Assembly (NCBI GenBank): GCA_947589405.1
Contig: CANQBT010000024.1
Location: forward strand, 1-21,692
Direction: 5' to 3'
DNA: 21,692 nt
Origin: an uncultured Clostridia bacterium
Lineage (GTDB): Bacteria; Bacillota; Clostridia; Lachnospirales; CAG-274
Shown here in pieces: positions 15,873 through 21,692 of the stretch (the stretch's first letter is position 1; each line of letters begins with the position of its first letter). The position numbers and the translations under genes are program-made. The notes under the pieces are model-generated. The model saw only the letters and a program-made list of their open reading frames with translations. It did not search any database and had not been told where the DNA came from.

Positions 15873-15876
15873 ATCA

Positions 15877-15948
15877 AGCGCGAGACGGGATTTGAACCCG
15901 CGGCCCTCGCCTTGGCAAGGCGATGCTCTACCACTGAGCCACTCGCGC
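15877..15948 (-). tRNA. tRNA-Gly (anticodon GCC)
   Basis: Cloverleaf with acceptor GCGCGAG/CTCGCGC, D arm GCTC-AGTGGTA-GAGC, anticodon arm TCGCC-TTGCCAA-GGCGA and T loop TTCAAAT. Discriminator U, no encoded CCA. It is the last gene of the three-tRNA operon. Confidence 0.96.
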
Positions 15949-15951
15949 ACA

Positions 15952-16023
15952 AGCGGGTGAAGGGAGTCGAACCCTCGTCCTCAGCTTGGAAGGCTGATGT
16001 ACTAGCCGTTGTACCACACCCGC
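15952..16023 (-). tRNA. tRNA-Gly (anticodon TCC)
   Basis: Cloverleaf with acceptor GCGGGTG/CACCCGC, anticodon arm TCAGC-CTTCCAA-GCTGA and T arm GAGGG-TTCGACT-CCCTT. Discriminator U, no encoded CCA. Only three bases separate it from the next tRNA. Confidence 0.96.
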
Positions 16024-16024
16024 A

Positions 16025-16100
<76 letters not shown>

Positions 16101-16126
16101 ATATGTAATCAATTACAACACAAAAT

Positions 16127-16155
16127 ATTATAATATATGATAAGGCGTTTGTCAA
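16127..16155 (-). promoter_or_regulatory. Consensus sigma-A promoter of the tRNA operon
   Basis: On the minus strand TTGACA (16155-16150), exactly 17 bases, TATAAT (16132-16127): 12 of 12 consensus bases. A/T tracts directly upstream of the -35 (TTTTTTATATTTTTTC) look like an UP element. Confidence 0.92.
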
Positions 16156-16161
16156 GAAAAA

Positions 16162-16211
16162 ATATAAAAAATCCCTCAGAAACAAGATATAAAAAATCCC
16201 TCAGAAACAAA
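16162..16211. repeat. 25-base tandem duplication
   Basis: Two head-to-tail copies of a unit that reads ATATAAAAAATCCCTCAGAA then ACAA, identical over 24 of 25 bases. It starts 7 bases beyond the -35 box of the tRNA operon promoter, so the duplication doubles its A/T-rich upstream element. Confidence 0.9.
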
Positions 16212-16282
16212 TGCGATATTTTAATTTTATGATATTATAAAAGTCATCTGTCTCCTACCGCTTATATGTCAAACCCATAAAC

Positions 16283-16303
16283 CGGAAAAGTCCTTTTCGG
16301 ATA
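16283..16303. repeat. CGGAAAAGT-type imperfect palindrome, copy 1
   Basis: Reads CGGAAAAGT then CCTTTTCGGATA. A near-identical sequence with three extra bases in the middle occurs at 16429-16452. The two copies flank the perfect palindrome at 16307-16342. Confidence 0.75.
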
Positions 16304-16306
16304 TAT

Positions 16307-16342
16307 AAAAAAATCGGAAAAGTACACTTTTCCGATTTTTTT
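16307..16342 (+). terminator. Perfect palindrome, terminator-like
   Basis: Seventeen-base perfect arms around a 2-base centre; core ATCGGAAAAGT / ACTTTTCCGAT, flanked by A7 and T7. As it lies upstream of the LRR gene with no rightward gene directly before it, it may stop stray transcription or act in both directions. It shares the CGGAAAAGT word with the copies on each side. Confidence 0.6.
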
Positions 16343-16428
16343 AGCTACGCCTAAATACATACATATTTTAGCATATAACATCTAAATATGCAAGTTTTTT
16401 GAATATTTTTTCCATAAAATCCCTTAAT

Positions 16429-16452
16429 CGGAAAAGTGTACCTTTTCGGATA
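16429..16452. repeat. CGGAAAAGT-type imperfect palindrome, copy 2
   Basis: CGGAAAAGT-GTA-CCTTTTCGGATA, ending 34 bases ahead of the LRR-protein ATG, within its likely leader or promoter. Compare copy 1 at 16283-16303. The remaining bases of the 330-base spacer 16156-16486 are A/T-rich with no gene. Confidence 0.7.
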
Positions 16453-16486
16453 ATGCCAATTAATTTGAACATAAGGAGGAAAGAAA

Positions 16487-18781
16487 ATGAAGTTAAAGAA
16501 GCTTACTAGTATGCTGTTATCTGCCGCAATGGTAGTTACCTGTATTAACATTGGCTTTGCAGAGGAAGCCGTTATTGCCGATACAGAAGATAATACTGTA
16601 GTTGAAAATACAGAGGAAACGGAGCAGATCGGTACAGAGCAGTCTGAAATCATTGAAATACCGGAGGTGCGAACAAACGCTGAACAAGAGGAGGTCATGT
16701 ACATTGACGATAATGAAAATACAGAGTCTATAGAAGATGCTGTTATTTCAGATGAAGAATATGAGGATTTAAATGCAACAACTTATACAGAAAATGGTTT
16801 TGAATTTTACATAACAAATAATAAAGCTTATATAGACTCATATGTCGGTACAGAAAAAGACGTAGTGATCCCGGAGTATTTAGGCGGTTGTCCCGTTATA
16901 TCTGTATATGGTTTTGAAAAAAACACTAATATGGAAAGCGTATATATTCCCGGTTGTGTTGAAAAAATTTGTGCTTATGCTTTTCAAGATTGTTCCAATT
17001 TAAGAGAAGTAACTCTTAATGAAGGGTTGATTACATTGGACAGCGGCGCATTCAAAAGATGTATATCTCTCAAGGCAATTACTATCCCAAGTACGGTAAC
17101 AACTATTGGGAGCGGATACAATCCTGTTTATAATACACATTCAGATGGTGTGTTTCAAGACTGCACATCTTTATCTGATGTAACCATAAATAACAGTTTT
17201 ATACAGGTAATTATGTTTGAAGGCTGTACAAGCATAAAGAATCTTACCCTTCCACAAAATGTTACAGAAGTTGAAGCAAAAGCATTTAAAGATTGTACAG
17301 GTTTACAAACTCTCAATATATCAGGAAGCGGTAAAATAGGAAGTAACGCATTTAATGGCTGTATTGCGCTTCAGAGCGTAGATATAAGTAAAAGTAATAT
17401 AAATGAAATAGGAGCTAATACATTTAATAATTGCAAAAGTCTTAGAACGGTAAGTTTGAATGATAGTTTATTATCTTTAGACGATTCTGCCTTTTTAAAC
17501 TGTATTTCCCTTCAAGATATAACGATACCTGCTTCTGTAAATGAAGTTGGCGATAACTGTTTTTACGGATGTACAGGACTTACAAAGGCAACAGTAAACA
17601 ATTCAACTATAGGTAATAGAATGTTTTATAACTGTAACAACCTTTTAAGCGTTGATGTTACTGAAAATCTTAAAACAATATCAAGTGAAGCATTTTCAGG
17701 CTGTAGCAATCTTATGTCAATACCTCTTGAAAAAAGCTCTGTGACAAATATAGGCAGTTCAGCATTCTACAACAGCGGACTTATAAATATAAGTATGCCG
17801 TCAAGCCTTATTAAAATTGATAACGCTGCATTTAAAAATTGCAAAAACATGAAAACTTTTTCGCTTAACGAAGGACTTATATCTTTAGGCGATAGTGCTT
17901 TTTATAATTGTACTGCTCTTCAAAGCATAAATATTCCAAGCACAATTATTAATATAGGCAGCTCTGTTTTTAGTGAATGTAAAGGCTTGACTTCTGTAAA
18001 TTTAAAAAACAGTTCTGTTGGTTTAAATATGTTTTACAACTGCACAAGTCTTTCAAAAGTTACAATACCTGAAACTGTAAATATTATAGATAATAGGGCA
18101 TTCTATGGCTGTTCCGCACTTAAGCTTGCTCAGTTTGAAGGTAATGCGCCTTTAACATTTGGTAGTAGTGTGTTTGGGAATTGCAATAAGGAATTTGAGA
18201 TAAACTATCTGAATGGAAAAACAGGCTTTACTACTCCCGAATGGAATGGTTATCCCTGCTATCCTGTAAATTCATTTGAAGAAAAGCCTGTACCTAGCGT
18301 AAAGGTCGCACCGCCTTCATTTGTCGTAAAGGGAATATTCGGCGGAAGAAATGTTACATTTAATTGTGCCACAAAAGAGGCTACTATATATTATACAACG
18401 GCTAACCGTTCAAATTTGAATCTCAACGATCCACACGTAAAACCCGGTGAAACAGTTACATTTAACGCTTACTACGGTACTGTTTACGCAAGAGCCTATT
18501 ACAACGGTCAATGGAGCAATCCTGCAAGGCTCATACTCAGAATACCGAAGGTAAACGATCCAACCATAACAAAGCTTTCAAACGGCAAGGTAAAGATAAA
18601 GACCACAACGCCAAGCTGTATAGTTTATTACACAACAGACGGTTCAGTTCCGTCAGCAAGCAACTATGCAGGAAAGTTCTGGACAAGTCACGATGTTAAG
18701 ATACCTGCAGGCAAAACCGTAAAGGCTATTGCCGTAAGAAGCTGTTTCTCAGACAGTAATGTCACAACGACGAAGGTTTAA
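16487..18781 (+). CDS. Secreted BspA-like leucine-rich-repeat protein with chitobiase-type C-terminal domains
   Basis: A 764-residue exported protein. The signal peptide has a KLKK start, a hydrophobic core and a likely cut after GFA (residue 25). An acidic, disordered stalk follows (about 26-97). From about 135 to 568 there are some 18 LRR_5/BspA repeats of 21-24 residues with the pattern AFxxCxxLxxVxIPxSVxxIG. The end (about 605-764) holds two YYTT-containing beta domains (TIYYTTAN; CIVYYTTDGSVPSASNYAG) like the chitobiase/FN3-like domains of clostridial surface proteins. There is no LPxTG or transmembrane anchor. The family usually mediates adhesion to hosts or other microbes; that role is inferred. 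GGAGG lies at ideal distance from the ATG. The gene is single, with its own strong terminator. Confidence 0.93.
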   Translation: MKLKKLTSMLLSAAMVVTCINIGFAEEAVIADTEDNTVVENTEETEQIGTEQSEIIEIPEVRTNAEQEEVMYIDDNENTESIEDAVISDEEYEDLNATTYTENGFEFYITNNKAYIDSYVGTEKDVVIPEYLGGCPVISVYGFEKNTNMESVYIPGCVEKICAYAFQDCSNLREVTLNEGLITLDSGAFKRCISLKAITIPSTVTTIGSGYNPVYNTHSDGVFQDCTSLSDVTINNSFIQVIMFEGCTSIKNLTLPQNVTEVEAKAFKDCTGLQTLNISGSGKIGSNAFNGCIALQSVDISKSNINEIGANTFNNCKSLRTVSLNDSLLSLDDSAFLNCISLQDITIPASVNEVGDNCFYGCTGLTKATVNNSTIGNRMFYNCNNLLSVDVTENLKTISSEAFSGCSNLMSIPLEKSSVTNIGSSAFYNSGLINISMPSSLIKIDNAAFKNCKNMKTFSLNEGLISLGDSAFYNCTALQSINIPSTIINIGSSVFSECKGLTSVNLKNSSVGLNMFYNCTSLSKVTIPETVNIIDNRAFYGCSALKLAQFEGNAPLTFGSSVFGNCNKEFEINYLNGKTGFTTPEWNGYPCYPVNSFEEKPVPSVKVAPPSFVVKGIFGGRNVTFNCATKEATIYYTTANRSNLNLNDPHVKPGETVTFNAYYGTVYARAYYNGQWSNPARLILRIPKVNDPTITKLSNGKVKIKTTTPSCIVYYTTDGSVPSASNYAGKFWTSHDVKIPAGKTVKAIAVRSCFSDSNVTTTKV

Positions 18782-18791
18782 AAATTTATGA

Positions 18792-18830
18792 TTAAAGGGA
18801 GTATCGGAGAATACTCCCTTTAATTTTTTT
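18792..18830 (+). terminator. Strong intrinsic terminator of the LRR gene
   Basis: Perfect 13-base arms TTAAAGGGAGTAT / ATACTCCCTTTAA around CGGAGA, followed by T7. It begins 10 bases after the stop codon. Confidence 0.95.
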
Positions 18831-18884
18831 GGCATAGTAGAGTCGACCCTACTCACATATAGAAAAATCCTTACTTTAGAGCGA

Positions 18885-19160
18885 CCCTTACACCATTTCA
18901 AACAATAAAATTGTTTGAAATGTTCAGCACTTTTGCTTTGCAAAAGCAAGCCTACGGCTTATCAGCACTTTCGGCAAGCCGAAAGCCGCTCTTACAGAGC
19001 GTCCGATAAATCTTTCGGTGCAATGCGGATAATTCTTCCGCTGCAATGTCCCCCTCCTCAGCACTTTTGCCAAAGGCAAAAGCAAACCTGCGGTTTGTCG
19101 GATAACTTTCCGATGCAAACCTCAGACGCTCAATAATAAAATGTAACATTTTATTATTGA
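18885..19160. repeat. Array of about eleven short hairpins
   Basis: A gene-free stretch packed with palindromes. In order: 18894-18922 (CATTTCAAACAAT arms), 18930-18946 (CTTTTGC/GCAAAAG), 18948-18960 (AAGCC/GGCTT), 18968-18985 (CTTTCGGC/GCCGAAAG), 18987-19001 (CGCTC/GAGCG), 19003-19018 (CCGA/TCGG), 19025-19041 (GCGGA/TCCGC), 19064-19082 (CTTTTGCC/GGCAAAAG), 19084-19096 (AAACC/GGTTT), 19098-19113 (TCGGA/TCCGA) and 19130-19160 (15-base perfect arms). Three modules begin with TCAGCACTTT (18924, 18962, 19058). Stem sequences differ between copies but pairing is kept. It may be a palindromic repeat element or a structured RNA; no protein reading is convincing. Confidence 0.75.
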
Positions 19161-19201
19161 ACTAGGGGAGGCTATAGAGAGGAAGAGACACACCTATAAT
19201 A

Positions 19202-19234
19202 TTTGTTCACAAAAGTAAATAAAAAATGAACAAA
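19202..19234. repeat. Dyad TTTGTTCA-N17-TGAACAAA
   Basis: Perfect 8-base arms 22 bases upstream of the -35 box of the feoA promoter. It could be a regulator site; no known consensus is assigned. Confidence 0.4.
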
Positions 19235-19256
19235 AAATAAATATTGATATTTTGTA

Positions 19257-19285
19257 TTGACAAAGGCGAAAAAAAGAGTTAAAGT
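19257..19285 (+). promoter_or_regulatory. Sigma-A promoter for the feo genes
   Basis: TTGACA (19257-19262), 17 bases, TAAAGT (19280-19285; four of six). The predicted start near 19292 abuts the putative operator at 19293-19310. Confidence 0.6.
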
Positions 19286-19292
19286 ATTTATT

Positions 19293-19310
19293 GGTTAGTG
19301 ATGGCTAATT
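19293..19310 (+). promoter_or_regulatory. Putative metal-regulator operator upstream of feoA1
   Basis: GGTTAGT-GATG-GCTAATT, sharing both outer heptamers with a site in the feoB leader (20239-20256). TTAG...CTAA dyads resemble DtxR/IdeR-type boxes. A second dyad, TTAGCT...AGCTAA around CTTACATGGTAAG, follows at 19320-19345. Confidence 0.45.
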
Positions 19311-19373
19311 AAGTTGTTATTAGCTTACATGGTAAGCGTGAGCTAATATATACGCTTTTTGGAGGTGACTATT

Positions 19374-19583
19374 ATGCCCTTGACAATGGCTTCTGTAGGA
19401 GAAAAAAATATCGTAAGAAAAATAATAGGTAAAGAAGAAATAAGACATTTCCTTGAAAGTTTGGGATTTGTAAACGGCAGCGAGGTAACGATAATAAATG
19501 AAATGGCAGGAAACGTTATTGTAAACATAAAGGATACACGAGTTGCCATAAGCAAAACTATGGCAAATAAAATTCTGGTATGA
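19374..19583 (+). CDS. feoA: FeoA family protein (first copy)
   Basis: A 69-residue SH3-like FeoA protein, expected to assist the FeoB ferrous iron transporter at the inner membrane face. It starts MPLTMASVGEKNIVRKIIG. The FeoA pattern continues with FLESLGFVNGSEVTIINEMA, then VIVNIKDTRVAISKTMA and a hydrophobic end ILV. The start is the ATG at 19374, seven bases after GGAGGTG; the upstream in-frame codons overlap that site. It is more divergent and more A/T-rich than the second copy. Double feoA before feoB is common in Clostridia. There are 393 bases to the next feoA, filled mostly by palindromes, so separate transcription cannot be excluded. Confidence 0.9.
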   Translation: MPLTMASVGEKNIVRKIIGKEEIRHFLESLGFVNGSEVTIINEMAGNVIVNIKDTRVAISKTMANKILV

Positions 19584-19700
19584 GCAGCTGATGAAGGTTC
19601 AGAGTAATATAAAAACCGTAATCTTTGTGATGTGGATTTTTGTTTATAATAAGGCTATGCAATAGGCTATAGTAGGCGTAATAAAAGCTTTTGCTTTGTA

Positions 19701-19740
19701 CCCTTCCACCATTTCAAACAATAATAATCGTTTGAAATGG
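19701..19740. repeat. Dispersed palindromic element, second copy
   Basis: CCCTTCCACCATTTCAAACA followed by ATAA, then a loop and GTTTGAAATGG. It matches 23 of 24 bases of the sequence starting at 18885 and forms the same hairpin. The preceding CTTTTGCTTTG (19689-19699) also matches the next hairpin in the array at 18930. Confidence 0.8.
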
Positions 19741-19748
19741 TCCCCCTT

Positions 19749-19879
19749 CCCTTACGCCCTAAAGGGCTAAGGGACGGCTTAAAAAGAGTAATAAACAAAA
19801 ATATTGAAAACAATTTGAACGAGCAGTTAAGCACAATCTCTACGTTCAGCCTTACGCACCAAAATGCTAAGGGACGGCT
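19749..19879. repeat. Pair of hairpins exactly 100 bases apart
   Basis: CCTTACGCCC-TAAA-GGGCTAAGG then GACGGCT (19750-19779), and CCTTACGCAC-CAAA-ATGCTAAGG then GACGGCT (19850-19879). One C-G pair is replaced by A-T in the second copy, keeping that pair; the next pair is lost. The rest of the 19584-19976 spacer shows no supported gene. Confidence 0.65.
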
Positions 19880-19976
19880 AAGTTCATTAAACAAATATCC
19901 CCCACACATCAAAAACCATGTATAAATATCGGTTTTCTCCGATAGATATAAATATAACTATGAGGTGAGAAATGCT

Positions 19977-20198
19977 ATGAAAACATTGAGAAACGCCGGA
20001 ATAGGCGATACCGTCAGGGTAGTCAGGCTTGACGGCGCAGGCGCAGTAAAGAGAAGGATAATGGATATGGGTATCACAAGGGGTACGGAAGTATATGTGC
20101 GCAAGGTCGCACCCTTAGGCGATCCTGTAGAGGTAACGGTAAGGGGCTATGAGCTTAGTCTCAGAAAAGCAGACGCAGAAATGATAGTGGTAGAGTAA
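19977..20198 (+). CDS. feoA: FeoA family protein (second copy)
   Basis: A 73-residue canonical FeoA: MKTLRNAGIGDTVRVVRLDG, then GAVKRRIMDMGITRGTEVYV, VAPLGDPVEVTVRGYELSLR and a final AEMIVVE. The DMG-TRG-PLGDP-RGYELSLR series is the family signature of the small cytosolic SH3-like partner of FeoB. The start is the ATG at 19977, nine bases after AGGTG; the in-frame GTG at 19965 is part of the ribosome binding site. It is 95 bases upstream of feoB. A hairpin and a putative operator lie between, so feoB may be controlled in addition to read-through. Confidence 0.96.
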   Translation: MKTLRNAGIGDTVRVVRLDGAGAVKRRIMDMGITRGTEVYVRKVAPLGDPVEVTVRGYELSLRKADAEMIVVE

Positions 20199-20205
20199 TT
20201 TAAGA

Positions 20206-20222
20206 TCGGAACGATGTTCCGA
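20206..20222 (+). terminator. Small hairpin between feoA and feoB, possible attenuator
   Basis: TCGGAAC-GAT-GTTCCGA, then TAAATTTTT. A weak terminator that could lower feoB expression relative to feoA, or a processing site. Confidence 0.45.
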
Positions 20223-20238
20223 TAAATTTTTAGACATA

Positions 20239-20275
20239 GGTTAGTTTAAGCTAATTTAATGAGCTAAGACTAACC
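20239..20275 (+). promoter_or_regulatory. Putative metal-regulator operator in the feoB leader
   Basis: GGTTAGT-TTAA-GCTAATT (20239-20256), whose core TTAGTTTAAGCTAA is a palindrome apart from one pair, followed by GCTAAGACTAACC (20263-20275), an inverted copy of the half-site. The first part equals the feoA1 motif outside its 4-base centre. Confidence 0.5.
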
Positions 20276-20293
20276 AAAGAAAGGAGATATAAA

Positions 20294-21692
20294 ATGGCAG
20301 TAACAATAGCGCTTGCCGGCAATCCCAATTCAGGCAAGACAACATTATTCAACGCATTGACAGGCTCCAATCAGTTTGTGGGAAACTGGCCCGGAGTTAC
20401 TGTAGAAAAGAAAGAGGGTAAGCTGAAGGGTCACAAGGACGTAAGCATAATGGACCTTCCCGGCATATATTCCCTTTCTCCCTACACTCTTGAGGAGGTC
20501 GTGGCAAGAAATTATCTTATAAAGGAGCGTCCCGATGCAATACTGAATATTGTAGACGGCACAAATCTTGAAAGAAATCTATACCTTACCACTCAGCTTA
20601 TGGAGCTGGGGATCCCTGTTGTGGTAGCGGTAAATATGAAGGATATACTTGACAAGACAGGGGATAAGCTGAATATAATCGGCTTGAGCAAGGCTCTTGG
20701 CGCTCAGGCAGTTGAAATATCGGCTCTTAAGGGCACGGGAATAAAGGAGGCTGCCGAAATGGCTATAAAGGCAGCAGGCAGCTCTCAGAAAGCTATGCAT
20801 AAATTCAATGACGATGTGGAAAACGCTCTTGAAGAAATAGGGTCTAAGCTTACCGTATCTGAGCAACAGAAGCGCTTCTGTGCTGTCAAGGTATTTGAAC
20901 GTGATGACAAAATAGGAGAAACAATAGGAAATATACCTAATGTGGAGAGTATTATAGAAGCCGTTGAGAAAAAGCTCGATGACGACAGCGAAAGCATTAT
21001 TACAAACGAAAGATATGAGTATATCGGCAGTATAATAAAGGACTGCTATGTACATAAAAGCACCAAAAAGCTCAGTATTTCAGACAAAATAGACAGAATA
21101 GTCACAAACAGGTTTTTAGCACTTCCGATCTTTGCCATTGTTATGTTTATTGTCTATTATGTTTCAGTTACCACAGTAGGTACTATCGCCACAGACTGGG
21201 CTAATGACGGTGTATTTGGTGAAGGCTGGCATCTTTTCGGAACAGACATATGGATACCGGGTGTTCCTGCGATCATAGAGTCTGTTCTGGATGCCATAAG
21301 CTGTGCAGACTGGCTCAAGAGCCTTATACTTGACGGTATAGTTGCAGGTGTAGGCGCAGTACTGGGCTTTGTTCCCCAGATGCTCATACTCTTTATATTC
21401 CTTGCATTTTTGGAATCCTGCGGATATATGGCAAGAGTTGCCTTTATAATGGACAGGATATTCAGACGCTTTGGTCTTTCGGGCAAATCCTTCATACCTA
21501 TGCTCATAGGTACGGGCTGCGGTGTTCCCGGCGTTATGGCTTCAAGGACCATCGAAAACGACAGGGACAGAAAAATGACGATAATGACTACCACATTCAT
21601 ACCCTGCGGCGCCAAGCTGCCTATAATCGCTCTTATAGCAGGCGCACTTTTCGGCGGTGCATGGTGGGTAGCCCCAAGCGCATATTTTGTGG
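20294..21692 (+). CDS. feoB: Ferrous iron transporter FeoB, N-terminal part
   Basis: Imports Fe(II) across the cytoplasmic membrane. The first 466 residues are visible before the window ends. The G domain has GNPNSGKT (9-16), the switch region FVGNWPGVTVEKKEG, DLPG (54-57), NMKD (114-117) and a SALKGTG motif. A helical guanine-dissociation-inhibitor domain follows (about 160-265). The membrane part begins near 275 (RFLALPIFAIVMFIVYYVSV) and includes the gate-type motif FIPMLIGTGCGVPGVMASRT and FIPCGAKLPI. The ATG at 20294 has AAAGGAG upstream. It is the main gene of the feoA-feoA-feoB unit, probably repressed by iron through the shared motif upstream. The open frame is unbroken to the window edge. 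Confidence 0.98.
   Translation, partial: MAVTIALAGNPNSGKTTLFNALTGSNQFVGNWPGVTVEKKEGKLKGHKDVSIMDLPGIYSLSPYTLEEVVARNYLIKERPDAILNIVDGTNLERNLYLTTQLMELGIPVVVAVNMKDILDKTGDKLNIIGLSKALGAQAVEISALKGTGIKEAAEMAIKAAGSSQKAMHKFNDDVENALEEIGSKLTVSEQQKRFCAVKVFERDDKIGETIGNIPNVESIIEAVEKKLDDDSESIITNERYEYIGSIIKDCYVHKSTKKLSISDKIDRIVTNRFLALPIFAIVMFIVYYVSVTTVGTIATDWANDGVFGEGWHLFGTDIWIPGVPAIIESVLDAISCADWLKSLILDGIVAGVGAVLGFVPQMLILFIFLAFLESCGYMARVAFIMDRIFRRFGLSGKSFIPMLIGTGCGVPGVMASRTIENDRDRKMTIMTTTFIPCGAKLPIIALIAGALFGGAWWVAPSAYFV

Noticed and set aside
16351..16704. 117-codon leftward frame at the start of the LRR gene
   Set aside because: Overlaps the signal peptide and stalk coding region, which is well supported on the plus strand.
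18924..19149. Small frames on both strands in the hairpin array
   Set aside because: Palindromic DNA opens frames on both strands; no ribosome binding site or domain, and products mirror the repeat.
18885..19160. CRISPR-like array
   Set aside because: Repeats are hairpins of different lengths without constant repeat-spacer structure, and no cas gene is present.
19161..19373. Riboswitch in front of feoA
   Set aside because: No recognisable riboswitch core could be read; the dyads fit protein operators better.
19667..19925. 81-codon leftward and 62-codon rightward frames between the feoA genes
   Set aside because: Made of the dispersed palindromes; part of the leftward one resembles a frame over the other copy near 18900, so it is repeat sequence rather than a gene.

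Overview
The window looks like a chromosomal segment of a low-to-moderate GC, spore-forming member of the Clostridia (Firmicutes), probably from a gut-like habitat. The evidence is strong AGGAGG-type ribosome binding sites, consensus sigma-A promoters, the sporulation gene ytfJ/gerW next to a DUF2953 gene, the der-plsY-gpsA cluster, a double feoA in front of feoB, a GH43 hemicellulase and a large BspA-like leucine-rich-repeat surface protein. A finer placement is not supported.

Positions 1-9400 form a tight leftward run. In reading order it holds rnz (frameshifted), tsaD, a DUF512 radical-SAM/PDZ protein, der, plsY, gpsA, a GH43 enzyme, a small unknown protein, a DUF2953 protein and ytfJ (cut by the window edge). 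Most junctions from tsaD onward are between an 8-base overlap and a 30-base gap. This couples tRNA modification, ribosome maturation, phospholipid precursor synthesis and sporulation genes, with a sugar hydrolase lodged among them. Upstream lie yajC (also frameshifted near its 3' end) with a good promoter, and a phosphoglucomutase gene with its own promoter and terminator.

Positions 11.8-16.1 kb alternate in strand. A rightward unknown gene has a possible sporulation-type promoter. It is followed by a leftward tRNA-Arg, the leftward operon rnhB-yraN-pgeF, a rightward cytoplasmic subtilisin-like protease whose end overlaps a 41-codon hydrophobic-tailed microprotein, and a leftward tRNA-Phe/Gly/Gly operon with a perfect consensus promoter.

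Positions 16.1-21.7 kb are rightward and accessory in character. A 330-base spacer with tandem and palindromic repeats precedes the secreted BspA-like protein. Then comes a dense array of short hairpins whose stems change in a compensatory way between copies. Next are feoA, more dispersed palindromes, a second feoA, and feoB (cut by the window edge). The iron-uptake genes share a GGTTAGT-N4-GCTAATT motif near the start of feoA1 and in the feoB leader, which suggests metal-responsive control.

The observations most worth a second look are the covarying hairpin array around feoA, the two frameshifts about 250 bases apart in rnz and yajC, and the protease-microprotein overlap. No CRISPR array, phage, transposase or obvious new defence system was seen.
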